NCBI GenBank assembly: GCA_043228905.1
Contig: JBHGNT010000016.1
Coordinates: 13,640,001 to 13,704,000, forward strand
Source of the DNA: Azolla caroliniana
Lineage: Eukaryota; Polypodiophyta
Length of the DNA stretch: 64,000 nucleotides
Reading direction: 5' to 3'
Within the stretch, counting starts at the first letter, position 1. Each line of letters starts with the position of its first letter. The notes under the pieces were generated by a model. The model searched no databases. It saw only the letters and a list, made by a program, of their open reading frames with translations, and was not told where the DNA came from. This document shows positions 40,546 through 52,042 of this stretch, one piece after another. A program made the position numbers and the translations under genes.

Positions 40546-43475
40546 TCCACATCCGCGATTCTCTCCTGCAACAACGACTCCCTTCTAGAAGCATTGAGTA
40601 GGCAGGAGAGGCTGTACGGTCGACCAGCTTACATTTCTTCGCCCTTTTACTTCTTCCAGCTCTACTTCGTTATCAACGCGGATGAGTTCTGCAATGCGAG
40701 CACCCCTTTCTACTACCTCTGTCTCGTCCTCGTTAATCGTGACCCCAATATGGACTCGAAAGTCGTGTGGACGGCCAACGTGGGCAGCCCTGTGGGCGAG
40801 AACGCCTGCCTCCAACTCAGTCCTGACGATAGCAATCTCAAGCTCGTGGATTACGACAGGAACGGATCTGTCGTGTGGCAGACGAATACGCCCGGTTTTA
40901 CCAATGCATCCCTTACCATCACGTATGAGGGAAACCTCGTCCTCTTCACTAACACCACAGGTCCTAGCGACTCTACTCTGAAACAGCACATACTCTGGCA
41001 ATCATACGATCATCCCACCGACACGCTCATGGTGCTGCAAGCCCTTCGACCCGGGATGAAACTCACAGCCGCCTCCACCTCGGAATCAGGCAATACCAAC
41101 AAAACGGCCCGCCACACGATAGCCATTGAAAACGGGACCCTTACACTCTACACCAAGATTCAATACGAAGCCTTAAATAACAATACCTCTAAGAGTACTG
41201 CAGATTACAGCGGATATGGGTATCCTTATTTGGTTTGGTCTCTCAATGGTACACAGGAAATGGATCATGCAGCAGCAGCGGCATTGTGCTGGTATCCGGA
41301 TCATAACAGCAGCCTCCAATTGGATATTGTTCCATCAGCAATCAACGGGTTAGTCATAATTTGTATTCAGTTCCTTCCAGATTCCAAATATTTATAGTAG
41401 CTACAATCTCATTCCTATAAAGATTTGGACATGATGTTTAATCAACCTCATACAGTTCAGAAGTAATTTCCATATACAACCAAATCTCGGCAGATGCTTG
41501 CAGTAGGCAAGCCAAACAATCCGCATCTATTAAATTGGAGGGTCACAGCATCAACATAACATATGCCACATTGCTCAGGCTGGAGAGTGATGGGGATCTT
41601 CATGCATACGCAAAGACTGGACAATTCGCAATTCTCTCCAGAACCAGCCATAAAAATCCATGCCAATTCCCTCTCTTCTGCGGATTCTATGGTGTATGTG
41701 ACAAAGAGAAGCAAAATTGCACACAGAATTGTGGCGGGTCGAATGAATTAGAGCTTCAGGATTCCAAAAAGAACGCCAAATTAGGCTGCAGGTTCAAGGT
41801 GGGAGATGGCAGATGGGAACCGTACCCTTCTTCTTGTGGCCATGGATCTAATCATAAGAAACCGAATGCTTCAATGATAGCAGGGGCCAGCTACTTCTCC
41901 AATGCTTTCCTCACTCCCAACCACACTGGAATCGATGCTCAAGGCTGCTGGAAAAATTATTGTAAGGACAACTGCGCTTGCACGGCGGCATTCTGGGAGT
42001 CAAAACCGAATGGTTCTGGTTCTTGTTTCCTCATCCAGGGTCCCGTAGCTACCATCATATTCAACGCTTCTGCAACTAAGGACGAATTCATGGGATACTT
42101 GAAATTCATGGAGAACGCAACAAAACCTTCTCTAACCAAACCCATCGCAATACGAGTATCATTAGGTGTCTTTGTGCTTATCATCGTCGTATTCATGGGT
42201 GTAGGATATGTGCACAGGATACAAAGATTAAAGGCCAGACAACTGGAAGATTATGAGATCGAAAATGAGCTTCTCGGTGTCTCACTTCTGGGCTCGAAGC
42301 CCCGTCGATTCACATGGAAGGAGATGCACGAATACACGTGTGGTTTCTCGGACCCTCTTGGGGGTGGTGGTTTTGGCAATGTCTTCCGAGGAGCTATGGA
42401 CGATGGCACGCCCGTAGCCGTGAAGCAACTCATCGATGGAAGTCACCAAGGTAGAAAAGAGTTCATGGCCGAGGTCTCAATTCTGGGCCGGACTCACCAT
42501 CTTCAACTTGTTCGATTGGTTGGCTTCTGCCTGGAAGGTGCCACACACAAGCTCCTCGTGTATGAATACATGGAAAATGGTTCTTTGGATGGTTGGATCT
42601 TCAGTAAAACACCCAAATTAACTCCACAATCCCAGGAGATTAAAACTGATAAAAACTGTAGACCGATCTTGTCGTGGGAGCACAGGTTCGACATAGCGCT
42701 GGGTACCGCAAAAGGCTTGGCCTACTTGCACGAAGAATGTGAGGACAGAATCATACACATGGATCTCAAGCCGCAGAATATACTCTTGGGAGCCGATTTC
42801 TTCCCTAAGATATCAGATTTCGGGATGTCTCGGAGGGTGCTACGAGACCAACAGAGTGCGGTGGTGACGATGATGAGGGGAACCCCAGGGTACTTGGCGC
42901 CCGAGTGGCTAACAGAGGGTGCCATCACGGAGAAGTGTGATGTGTACAGCTACGGGATTATGTTGCTGGAGATTGTGAGTGGGAGTAGAGTGAAAGATTG
43001 GAGGGCATTGAGGCAGAGGCTGGAGATGAGACCCAATCGTGGAGAGGGTGTGATGGAGCTGGTGGATGAAAGGCTCATGAACTACGGAATGGGTGCAAAG
43101 ATCTACGATGAGGAGCAAGCTATGAGGATGGTGGATGTGGCCATGTTATGTGTGCAAAGCAATCCGAGGAGCCGGCCGAGCATGAGTAGTGTGGTGCAGA
43201 TGCTGGACGGGAAGGTGGGGGTCATACCCCATGCTCCCATCGATGATTATGAACAGATGGGGCTCTTTCCAAGTGAGAAGATCATTACAAGGAGGAAGCT
43301 TGGGCTAGAAGAGCTAGAACAGGACAGCCATCAATGGGCAGCCGATGCAGAGTCTTGGAAATCCAGAGGCAACTCAACAGTGACAAGTAAGTCGAGGAAA
43401 TCCATTTTGAGTACCAAGACATCATATAAATATATGGAAATCTCGAGGTCAGAGGAATACATGGACACACGCTAG
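40330..43475 (+). CDS. G-type lectin S-receptor-like Ser/Thr protein kinase
   Basis: Plasma-membrane receptor kinase of about 996 residues in two exons: 40330-41348 and 41504-43475. ATG 40330 is chosen for its CAGCCATGG context; 40309 is an in-frame alternative. Order: signal peptide (about 1-40), B-lectin domain (VVWTANVGSP near 145, then NLVLFTNTTG, WQSYDHPTDTL), EGF-like Cys region (NPCQFPLFCGFYGVC), PAN-like part (GCWKNYCKDNCACTA), one membrane helix (about 552-575) and kinase from about 608. The kinase has LGGGGFGNVF, VAVKQL, IIHMDLKPQNILL, SDFGMSRR and LAPEW. The HRD motif is HMD, so it is a non-RD kinase, as common in this family and in defence receptors. The ligand is unknown. It is the only intact-looking host gene here. 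Confidence 0.85.
41349..41503 (+). other. predicted 155-bp intron of the receptor kinase
   Basis: The upstream frame runs into stops after 41395. Donor GG/GTTAGT at 41349 and acceptor CTTGCAG/TAGG at 41503 join AAC-GG to T-AGG-CAA without a stop and keep the frame. The nearer acceptor at 41493 would give a stop. The intron is AT-rich. Confidence 0.65.
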
Positions 43476-43564
43476 CTCACTCATCGTTTATATAAAAAGA
43501 ACAAGAAGAAAAACATGTGATTCTGATGGACTATTCAATAACACTCATGGTATTTCTCATGTAT

Positions 43565-43570
43565 AATAAA
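43565..43570 (+). terminator. candidate polyadenylation signal
   Basis: AATAAA lies 90 bases after the kinase stop codon, followed by an A/T-rich stretch. It is the only close match to the consensus in the 120 bases after the gene. Confidence 0.45.
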
Positions 43571-43599
43571 AATTGTAAAAAACTTGTTGCAATATTTGT

Positions 43600-44318
<719 letters not shown>

Positions 44319-44884
44319 TGATACAGATATTGCTCGGCCACAACCGAGTCTCAATCACACAATGGAAAAACTCAAATAGAGACAAAATAGATTGATGCAC
44401 TTACACGCAATATTAAGACGACACAGGATGTTAACGTGGAAAACCTCAAAAGGTAAAAACCACGGGAGCCACCAGATGCCAAATCAAATCACTATATGAG
44501 AGAGGAATACAACTTGAGACTCGCAGGCACTGACCTCATGCTTTGTAGCTTCGCTAACGTGGTTACAACAAACAGCCCTTTCTGTTGTCTTTCTATCTAT
44601 CTCTCCTCACTCTGTACACAACAACACTCAACTAGAATAATACACCATGATTACATTTAGTTGCCCTAGTTATATTTATACTCATATAGCTTTTCGGGCT
44701 ATTTACAAGTATGGCCTCAATGGCACATAGGAACATATTTACCAATATATCTGTCCTCTTGTTCACCCCGAATCCGGCCGAATACCTTCCGAATGAATCC
44801 AGTCTAGTTCCTTCCTCTGACTCGACTGATCCGGCTCGTTCGGTTCTCATCAGGATCCCATTCGGAGGGACTAGTTTCCCAACA
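44319..44884 (-). repeat. 3' LTR of Copia C
   Basis: 566 bp. On the minus strand it starts TGTTGGGAAACTAGTCCC after the purine tract (44885-44896) and ends ...CTGTATCA. It is the best complete copy of the LTR family seen also at 29323-34605, 47049-47405 plus 60452-60576, and in part at 25017-25371. Confidence 0.8.
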
Positions 44885-45284
44885 ATCTCCCCCTTCACTC
44901 CGGCATGGGATCTCTCATCAATCCGATCTGTCTCCTGCACGCGTCATGTTTGTTGGCTGACAACACCTTGGTACACATATCCAATCTGTACTGCTCCATG
45001 TGGATCTTCACCAGAGTGAATACTTGTTCTTCTACTCTCTACCGAAGCAAGTGATATATGTGCTAGATGTGCTTCATCCTAGAGCGATAGGTCGCGTTCT
45101 TAGCAAGGTGGATGTTGCTTTGACTGTCGTAGTAGAGCCGGAATTCCACTTGTCAGATCCCTACGTTTCGAATGAAGTCCTTCATCTAGATTACCTCCTT
45201 GCTAGCTTCCACGGTTGCCATGTAGACCGACTGATATCTGCATCAGCTGACATGTCTGAATTGGTGAATCCTGCAAGTTGGGGT

Positions 45285-46079
45285 TTACTTGAACTGAATC
45301 GGATGCACAAGCTCGAGGTGCCTTTTAGGTACCGAATTGCCCAATGCTCTCTTCCCGGATTGCTCATAAATCAGTTGGCCACTCCGGCTGCGTATCTGGT
45401 ATCCGGTCATGTATACAACATCACGTACATGGGGCTTCCAACTACAGAGGCATATGGTATTTTTATCATTTCTGACTTCTCTGCCTTTGTCTTCAGGGCT
45501 CTGCTTTTCAAATAGTTTGCAATTTTTTGGAAGTGTAGACCTGACTAGCTTAACATTCAACATGTTGAACCTTTGATGCACCTCTGTCACATACTTTTCT
45601 TGTGATAGCCTCAATAGCTTCTTTGTCCAGTCTCGGATTATATGCATCCCTAGGATCTGTCTCACCAGACCCATATCCCTCATTGAGAAGGACCGACTCA
45701 AGGCCTTCTTCAGCATTCCGATTTTGATATGGTCCCGTCTGACGATCAACATGTCATCCACATACAACAAGAGTATCAAGAAGTCTCCTCCATCAAACTT
45801 CTTCACAAACACACAGTGATCAGCCAATGTCTTGTGGTGAAATTTCCAGTACCATTGCCCGGGAGCTTGCTTCAGTCCGTATAGGCTCTTCTTCAACCAA
45901 CAAACTAGGTTCTCCTTCCTTTTCTTGACAAATCCCTCTGGTTGTTGCATGTAAATCTCCTCCTCGAGGTCCCCGTGAAGGAACGACTTCTGAACATCTA
46001 GTTGCTTGACCTCAAGGCTCTCCGGTATGCTCAACACAGTTTGGATAGATGTCACTTTCACTAGAGGTAAGGATTTCAT
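45285..46079 (-). pseudogene. Copia C reverse transcriptase and RNase H start
   Basis: A 264-codon open frame. It has VKQLDVQKSFLHGDLEEEIY, GFVKKRKENLVCWLKKSLYG, QAPGQWYWKFH, the catalytic LLLYVDDMLIVRRD and QILGMHIIRDWTKKLLRL. After about residue 200 the RNase H part is scrambled by frameshifts (continuing to about 45000). The catalytic motif is intact, but the region upstream is fused to protease with no integrase between. Confidence 0.8.
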
Positions 46080-46089
46080 CGGAATCCAC

Positions 46090-46491
46090 TCATTTCTTTT
46101 GTTGGAAGCCCTTTACCACAATGCAGGCTTTGTGCCTTGGTGGATTTCTAATGTCTCCTATGCCGACAATTCGGCATGCTCCTTCATTCTCCATCCTCAC
46201 ACAACCGTGATCTCTAGCTTTGTAGGATGCGAAGCACTTCCAGTCGGGGGTGAGATGGAATGATGCTCCAGAGTTGACCACCCATGGCATTTCGTTGTTG
46301 ACAAGGTGTAGCTCGCTCTCCTCGGTGTTTAGCAGTAGTTCTTCCTCATTTGTTGCAATAGCCGACGTTCCTTTTCGATCTGAACTATTTCGGTCCGCAC
46401 TCTTCTTCAAGTCAGCATTGTCGACTCCTTTCTCTTCTAGTAGTGTCAGCAATTCTTCTGTAACTGTCCTGGCTTCACATACTAGAAGCAC
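46090..46491 (-). pseudogene. Copia C protease fused to the RT start
   Basis: The protease reads MPWVVNSGASFHLTPDWKCF: the catalytic Asp is Asn. RIVGIGDI then passes directly into HKACIVVKGFQQKK, which belongs to RT. The integrase, about 1.3 kb in related elements, has been deleted between them. A degenerate zinc knuckle (C-F-stop-Y-V-K-P-G-Q) lies at about 46440-46497. Confidence 0.75.
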
Positions 46492-46499
46492 GTGGACCT

Positions 46500-47048
46500 C
46501 CCCCTTGACTTAGACCTCATTCACGATTTGTCCCGGTTTTGGGGAAATCGATTCCGGCCTCTTCCTTGGTATGCATCAGTTTCGGTAACTAGGGCTTTTG
46601 AGTCATAGGTCACTTCCTTGTCTTTCCGACGAGACTCTTCATCCAACAAGCTTGATTTTACTCTCACTAGGGATAGGTGTTTACCTTCCGGCCCGGCATT
46701 GCCCAAAGTGACAACTAATGTCTCCTAGCTATCCGGGAGAGAACCGAGTAGCAACAACACAATTACCTCCTCAGCTAGAGGTACTTCCAAAGAGGTTGTC
46801 GGATATATGAGCCCTTGGAAGGGATTCATGTGCTCCACCATATTGAAGCCGTCTTGATATCCGAGTCTCACTAACTGCCGGAATACTGAAACTCGATTTA
46901 TGACATTCTTGTTCTAAAAGGTGATGCCTATCTTCTCGGAGAGTTCATGAGCCCAGGTCTCTTCGTTGAAATTCTTGTACAAGCTCATGTCGATGAAGCA
47001 TCTTATGTATGCCGTCGTCTTCAGGTGCATCACCTCCGTGGTCACGAC
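46500..47048 (-). pseudogene. Copia C Gag remnant
   Basis: On the minus strand: HLKTTAYIRCFIDMSLYKNF and ETWAHELSEKIGI (about 47043-46914), then a Copia Gag middle part with stops, and a basic tail (46521-46706, AYQGRGRNRFPQNRDKS). The N-terminus is gone: Gag joins LTR sequence at 47049 through a short shared TCTCAAAAGG. Confidence 0.65.
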
Positions 47049-47405
47049 ATCGATCTCAAAAGGTAAAAACCACAGGAGCCACAAGACTCCAAACCAATTC
47101 ACTATATGAGAGAGGAATACAAATTGAGACTCGTAGGCACCGACCTCAAGCTCTGTAGCTTTGCTAACATAGTTACAATAGAGAATACTTTCTGTTGTCT
47201 TTGTCTTTCTCTCTCTCTCTCCCCGCACTCTATACAAGAGCAACACTCAACTAGAATAATACAAGATGATTACATTTAGTTTCCCTAGTTATATTTATAC
47301 TCATATAAATTTTCGGGCCATTTACAAGTATGGCCTCAATGGCACATAGGAACATATTTACCAATATGTCTCTCCTCTTATTCACCCCGTATCCAGCCCG
47401 ATACT

Positions 47406-47874
47406 TGTTGGCCGGTGGCCCGAGTATGAAGTACAAGAGGGGACGAGTGAGATTTGGATATTAAAATTAGTATTAGTTATTAATTAGTAAAAATTATAAT
47501 AGGAATGGGCGGATCCGGAATAGTTGTACCGATTTGGACCCGGACCGATTCGTAGCTGATTGCCAGTTTGGCATCGTTTTGTAAACAGAACCAGATGCCT
47601 ATAAAAGGATTCGAAGAACGATGTATTGAGGGACAGAATTAATATATGAAAATTTGTTTTAAACTATTTGTGCATCTGTTCATTTACATTCTGTGTTTGT
47701 TGTTATATCTTACGTGTGTAATGAATCTGTATGCTATTGTCAATATGGAACCAATTCGGAAGTATTCGGATAAGAGCTAGATCAGAGTCGGAGTATTACC
47801 CCATAACCACCCTTTGGTGAAGTGATCCAGAAAGGACACCCTGTATTAGTGGCTAGTCCAGCCCAAGATTTACA
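47406..47874 (+). repeat. 5' LTR of Gypsy G
   Basis: 469 bp, TGTTGGCCGG...ATTTACA, with TATAAAAGG at 47589. The 3' LTR (60093-60451, 359 bp, TGCTGGCAAT...ATTAACA) lacks about 90 bp near its start. Shared blocks include GGAATAGTTGTACC, GTTTTGTAAACAGAACC and ACCACCCTTTGGTGAAG. A primer-site-like TTTTGGTGACCACGATTCC follows at about 47878-47896. Confidence 0.8.
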
Positions 47875-48249
47875 TAGTTTTGGTGACCACGATTCCTACA
47901 GTGAGCAAAGAACAGTGGGGGAATGGATGACTAGATCAACAAACGACCCAGTTGCCAAATGACGAAGAAGACTAACCGAGAGACTGCAAAAGCAGGAGGC
48001 TTACCAGTAGGTGGCCGAGGAGATCCCATCGAACCGGTCTTTTTCCAGAGTGATTTGGCGGGTCATTAAGGAGAAGTTTGAGAAGTTTGCATGAAGTAGA
48101 ATCCATATTGCAAACCCTTGCCATAGGCGACGGGGAATCGGAAACATTTTCCGCCTTTGAATCAGATTCAAATGGTGAGCACAGTGGTCACTTAAATTAT
48201 CGAAGCAGTCCCCGGAAGGCTCGGAGGACAATGATTCGGACCACATACC

Positions 48250-49164
48250 GACACTGGAGTCGAAAACAACACTACCGACACCGCTGCCAACGAAATAAAT
48301 ACGGACCAACAAGCAGAGGAAACGGCTGAGCAGGTACCGACGCCACCGTACCAACAATTGGAGACTCAGGATGATAGGGTACTAACGCTATCACACTAGC
48401 AATCGGGAACTTAGGAGGACCGGGTAATGACGCCACCTCCAACACGACAAATAGACGACGACACCATGCCGTACCCATAGCCAAAGTACCAGGACGACCC
48501 AAATGCAGAGGCACATGTCTATGCCTTCTTACAGACATGGGAAGCAAACCATGTCTCGCAAAGATTGATGAATGTAGAGGCCGAACGTTCCAAAATCGTG
48601 GCGTTCGGTATGACCTTGGAAGGGCCGGCAACACAGTGGCATGCGAAACACCTTCCAGGCAGCTTTGCCACATTCCAAGCTCTAAGGGACAAATTTCTAC
48701 GATTATTCCATAGAAAAGTTGAGCAAAGGGAACTGTTTAGTTAGTTCGACACAACATACAAGGAACCGAATGAAACGGTCCCACAATTTGTCATCCAGTT
48801 CCAAATGTTGCATAGCCAGTTGACAAGAGCACCTCCAGAAGATGAGGCGAAGGCGGTCTTTTTAACAACACTCTAGGAACCCCTCCGAACAATGTGTGCG
48901 GTACTAGATTTCCGGACCAACACTATGAATCAAGTTATTGACCGGGTGTTAGAAATGGATAAAATTAGCACTTTATTGTCGATGGGAGCACTCCAACGAG
49001 CGTTTCCAAAAGAGGAGGATCTCTGGTTCCGACAGGCGATCCAATGCACTACGTGCTTGAACCAAGGACACTCCACTCTAGAATGCACAATGAGGACTCA
49101 ATGCATGTTATGCCACTCCTGATCACACACGAGTGACTTGTGCAAGTATAATTTGTTAAACCGG
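48250..49164 (+). pseudogene. Gypsy G Gag, first part
   Basis: An acidic N-terminus leads to EAHVYAFLQTWEANHVSQRL, ATQWHAKHLPGSFATFQALR, VEQRELF, FVIQFQMLHSQLTRAPPEDEAKAVF and the first zinc knuckle CTTCLNQGHSTLECTM plus CMLC. Stops at about 48397, 48478, 48740, 48873 and 49121 break it. The frame is cut at 49164 by Gypsy N and resumes at 56096 (QAAPVRKIEPRTEQQ) after the CCGG duplication. The equivalent site in the 1-2506 relic is uninterrupted. Confidence 0.75.
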
Positions 49165-49796
49165 TGTCGTGAAGAAAACCGTCCACGAGCGGAATCGGTG
49201 CACCGGAGCGTAGAAACCGACTCTTCATGCACGTGCGCCTTAAGTTGTACATAGGAGATCCTAGGTAGATTCGGTAGGTAGGAAGTAAAGGGGAAACGGC
49301 TCCTTCCTTACCTATAAAAGGAGGGAGACGAGGAGGGGCGAAGGATCGCGGAGAGTCGAGGACGAAGTGTTGTCGGTTCGTGGGCGAAGGCTTCTCTCTC
49401 TCTCTGGTTCGCAAACTCCATAGCTTCCCTCTGTGCAGGTTTCCGGAGGCTCGCGCTGCTCTGAGGAATGCCCGAGTGCTTCCGGCAGCACCTCCAACCT
49501 GCTCCTGTCTTTCTGTGCGTTTACGAACAGGCATCGGCATCTGTTCGCCGGCCTGTTCGGTTGTAACCGACTTCGTGTTTTTGTTGCTTCCATGTTCTTG
49601 TTGTTGTCTTGTTAATATATACATACATTCGTGTCTTTCTGTGTCGTTGTCCCACTTGCGTCTTTGCGTCGAAGGGTCGTGTCCCTGTGGATCTACGCTC
49701 GCACGTAGAGGGATTCTTCCCCTCCTCTCTTGCTCTTTGGTACAGGACCCCCGAGGTTCCGCCTCATTCCACGCATCCGCGAGGAATACCTCGACA
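49165..49796 (+). repeat. 5' LTR of Gypsy N
   Basis: 632 bp, TGTCGTGAAG...CCTCGACA, with TATAAAAG at 49313-49320. A CT-rich stretch lies at about 49392-49404. Chance open frames run out of the LTR into gag and are not genes. The primer-site-like TTGGTGAACCCGACGTGA follows at 49799-49816. Confidence 0.95.
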
Positions 49797-49839
49797 TCTT
49801 GGTGAACCCGACGTGAAGGAGGCGGCAGAAAAGCAGAAG

Positions 49840-51473
49840 ATGAAAGGGTCGGATCTTGCGGAGGCCATGGCTTCGGCCGTGGATCGGATATTGAGCGCAC
49901 GCGAGGGCTCTGACGCCCTCAACAGAGCCATTGAGGCGGTCGTCGGTACGATCGGCCGGTTCAGTGGAATGGATGCCACGAAGTATTTGGCGTCCTACGG
50001 GACGGAAATGCTGATGCGGGATATTCCGGAAGAGAGCCGTCTTGCCGGGTTTCCTCGAGTGGCGATGCTGAGCATCCATGCGGAGGTGCTCGAGGTGCGG
50101 GCGGAGAGCCGTACCTGGGAGGAGTTCGAAGGCCGACTCCTGGAAAAATACGGGTTGGACGACGCGCTCCGGCTTTCGAAACGAGACTTCATGGAATGGG
50201 CGGAGTCCCCTGGCAAGGGAAGAAATGCGTCGGCACTCCTCCGGGAGTTCGAAGAACGCTTTGTGCGCCTTTCGGCGCTTGACCGAACCGTTCTAGATAC
50301 GAAGACGAGCGGGACCGGGATCAAGTCGGCTCCTTGCTGGAAACCGAAGACGGGCTGACAACCGACTGGGCTGCGGTTAAGAGAGTATGTGGCCGTTTTG
50401 ACAAACGGCGAGAATGGGCTGACAATGGGGCGGCCGGTGCGGGCTCTATTACAGCAAGGAGGCTTGAACCGGCACCGCAAGTGCGAAGGGAAGAAACCCG
50501 GGAATGGCTCGAAACCGGTCCGGCTTCGACCGGCATGGTCAGTGGCTCGTTCGGAGGAGCAGCGCTAGAGGAGTTGACGCGGGCGATAAAGGATCTCCAG
50601 ATCGCCCAGACTCGAAGGGAAGGCGGTGAACTGGCTCGTGACCGACGGCCAGCAGTAGGGAACAGGTGCAAGTGGTACGACGAGGTCGGCCACATCCGGA
50701 AGGACTGCGGCGATTTCGCAGAAGCGTTGAGGAACCGGGTGGTGTACCTGTGGGAAGGCCGGGTGCATGCCGGCGATACCAGAAGGGCCCTAAACCGAAA
50801 CGACGGGCGAGGAGGTATGAAGAGACTGATGGAAGAGGCAGCGGCCCGGCACGTGGAGGCCATCCACTACTCGGCGTCGGCCGGCATTCGGGTCGGAGGC
50901 ATCGAGGCTCGAAAGGAGGGCAAAGACGGATTCTGGTCGGCAATGCTAGAAGGTCTTGCCGGCGCACGGCTGAAGAAAGATGAAACGGACCGTGCTGAGA
51001 GACGGGTCCGAGAAATAACCGGGTGGAGCGATCCGGTCGAGGAGAAGACGGGCTCCGTAGAAGCCGCCTGCCGGAACTACGAGGCTCTGGTAGAAGACAA
51101 GCGAGTGGGGAAAGCCGGAGCGGCAGGGCCTTCACAACGGTACGAGACCCGATTCGGGAAACGACGGAACGATGCCGGCGGGTCCAGCTCGCAAGATAAC
51201 CCCAGGAAGGGCGGATACCGACTGGGGACGGAAATAGAAAGGACTACGGACCTACGGAAGGTCCTAGAGGAACGGATCCTCGACAGCAAAGTGGAGCTGT
51301 CATTGCGAGAGGTGCTAGGGATCGCCAAGAAGGAATTCCACGACTCCATTGTGGACCTGGTGAAACGGAAGAGGCTGTCGACGGAGACGGAACCGGAAAG
51401 ACTGGTGGAGGTGCGGACGACGCACATCGACGACATGGCGATGGAAGATGAGTGGGCGGAGAGCCACTATTAG
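49840..51473 (+). pseudogene. Gypsy N Gag
   Basis: Starts at ATG 49840 (MKGSDLAEAMASAVDRILSA). Capsid region with MDATKYLASYGTEM, GFPRVAMLSIHAEVLEVRAE, WEEFEGRLLEKYGLDDALRL, FMEWAESPGKGRN and LREFEERFVRLSALDR. A deletion near 50300-50320 changes frame, and reading resumes with LLETEDGLTTDWAAVKRVCG. The zinc knuckle at about 50668-50708 reads CKWYDEVGHIRKDC: its second Cys is Tyr (TGC to TAC). The Gag end is marked by a TAG at 51471, in frame with the protease that follows, probably a Trp- or Lys-type codon lost by mutation. Confidence 0.85.
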
Positions 51474-51938
51474 AGGCCGCACTGGGCCCGAGCGACCACG
51501 GAGACCCCGGTAAAGATCGGAGAGGTTCAAGAACCGGTGGTGGCACTGATGGACCACGGTTCGGAAATAAACCTGATGTCCATGGACTTCTATAAGAAGG
51601 GAAAGTGGCCGATCAACACCAAGCACGGGTGGAAGATACGGGCGGCGACGCGCGCCACCGAGGAACTGCACGGGGCCTGCCCGAACGTGCGAGTCAAGAT
51701 CGGCGACGTCGAGATTAACCAGCACTTCTTCGTACAGGAGACGTCCTCGCACCCGGTCATATTAGGTGAACCATACATCACGGCGGCGCGGATGGAAACC
51801 AAAGTGCTGGACAACGGGTCGGCCTACGCGAGGGTCAAAAGCCAGGTCGGGCGCCATTCGGTCCAATTTCTGATAGTGCGGCCGAACCACGAGAGAAACC
51901 GTGAATCCCTCGGTGGCGAGAATCGGGAGGATTTTTAG
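51474..51938 (+). pseudogene. Gypsy N aspartic protease
   Basis: In frame with Gag after the TAG. The active site reads ALMDHGSEINLM, that is D-H-G instead of the common D-S/T-G. The surrounding residues are intact (KIGEVQEPVVALMD, HPVILGEPYITAARMET), so D-H-G may be normal for this lineage; a second copy would be needed to tell. It ends in a stop at 51936. A different frame carries RT from 52043, so a frameshift lies in 51939-52043. Confidence 0.75.
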
Positions 51939-52042
51939 AGAGGGCTGCCAAGGCGTGGGGCTGAGATAGCCCGGACACTCGGAAAGGACCCCACGACTGT
52001 ACGATAGGTAGGAGATTTTGCTTCTCCAACAACGGAGGGTGT

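Noticed and set aside
40585-41001. 138-codon minus-strand ORF inside the receptor kinase
   Set aside because: Antisense shadow of a GC-richer coding exon, with no recognisable domain.
49609-49839. Upstream extension of the Gypsy N gag ORF into the LTR
   Set aside because: The reading frame is open through the LTR but precedes the primer site. The same chance ORF occurs in the 3' LTR (55908). The gag start is taken at 49840.
50290-50360. Programmed ribosomal frameshift within Gypsy N gag
   Set aside because: No slippery heptamer is seen, and residues appear to be missing at the join, so an ordinary deletion explains it better.
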